A stretch of 23,098 bases of DNA from NCBI GenBank assembly GCA_900551995.1, contig URXW01000031.1, positions 1-23,098 of the forward strand, given 5' to 3'. Below the pieces are notes generated by a model that searched no databases, was not told the DNA's origin, and was given only the letters and a program-made list of their open reading frames with translations. The position numbers and the translations under genes were made by a program. The DNA comes from an uncultured Eubacteriales bacterium (lineage in GTDB: Bacteria; Bacillota; Clostridia; Oscillospirales; Oscillospiraceae). Shown here piece by piece: positions 23,009 through 23,098 of this stretch. The first letter of the stretch is position 1; every line of letters begins with the position of its first letter.

Positions 23009-23098
23009 TCACACGTTGAAGCGGAAGTAGATCATGTCGCCGTCCTTGACCACGTACTCCTTGCCCTCGGAGCGCAGCAGCCCCTTCTCCTTGGCGGC
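23009..23098 (-). CDS. ychF: YchF/Obg-like GTPase, C-terminal 29 residues (gene runs off the window)
   Basis: Only the last 29 codons and TGA are in the window. They read LLRSEGKEYVVKDGDMIYFR then FNV at the stop, which matches the end of the TGS domain of the ribosome-associated ATPase/GTPase YchF (usual ending EGKDYVVQDGDV.HFRFNV). The rest of the gene lies to the right. The identification rests on this short but distinctive tail. Confidence 0.82.
   Translation of the reverse strand, partial: AAKEKGLLRSEGKEYVVKDGDMIYFRFNV

Overview
The window looks like chromosomal DNA of a GC-rich Clostridia-type Firmicute, possibly an Oscillospiraceae-like gut anaerobe. The evidence is a V/A-type ATP synthase, a T-box leader, strong AAGGAG ribosome sites, lipoprotein signals ending in ACGDKN, and an ABC cassette with DUF3798- and DUF6672-type proteins. 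The genus cannot be settled by eye. No transposase, CRISPR array, rRNA or tRNA was seen. Because the codon use is GC-rich, many long antisense reading frames run opposite real genes; they are not annotated.

Layout. Positions 1-5883 (+ strand): the 3' part of a V-type ATP synthase operon in the order A (cut by the window edge), B, D, I, K, closed by two hairpins. Everything after this is on the - strand, described here from left to right. 6001-6687: small alarmone synthetase with its own promoter. 6860-9022: a three-gene operon in transcription order TetR regulator, CrtO-like acyltransferase, glycolipid glycosyltransferase. 9202-12368: a TAXI-type TRAP transporter (receptor, then fused permease). 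12767-19865: a six-gene operon in transcription order DUF3798 lipoprotein, ABC ATPase, permease, permease, DUF6672 protein, PepD dipeptidase. 20239-22342: thrS with its promoter and T-box leader. 22351-22992: HAD phosphatase. 23009-23098: the last 29 codons and stop of a YchF-type GTPase gene.

The most striking observation is the TRAP receptor at 11364-12368. Its domain order is circularly permuted. The segment that normally ends a TAXI protein (VAVGAV... to HPGAAKYF.EKG) sits directly after the signal peptide, and the segment that normally starts the mature protein (RFVTGGESGTYY...) follows it and runs to the stop. Total length is normal, so nothing appears lost.

How the genes work together. 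The V-ATPase K subunit keeps the residues that bind Na+ in the Enterococcus hirae rotor (T57, Q58, Y61, Q100, E129), so a Na+-coupled enzyme is predicted. Both transporter operons place a stem-loop between the binding-protein gene and the membrane components, which would let the receptor be made in excess. Five - strand promoters with good -35/-10 boxes and several intrinsic terminators separate the transcription units cleanly.
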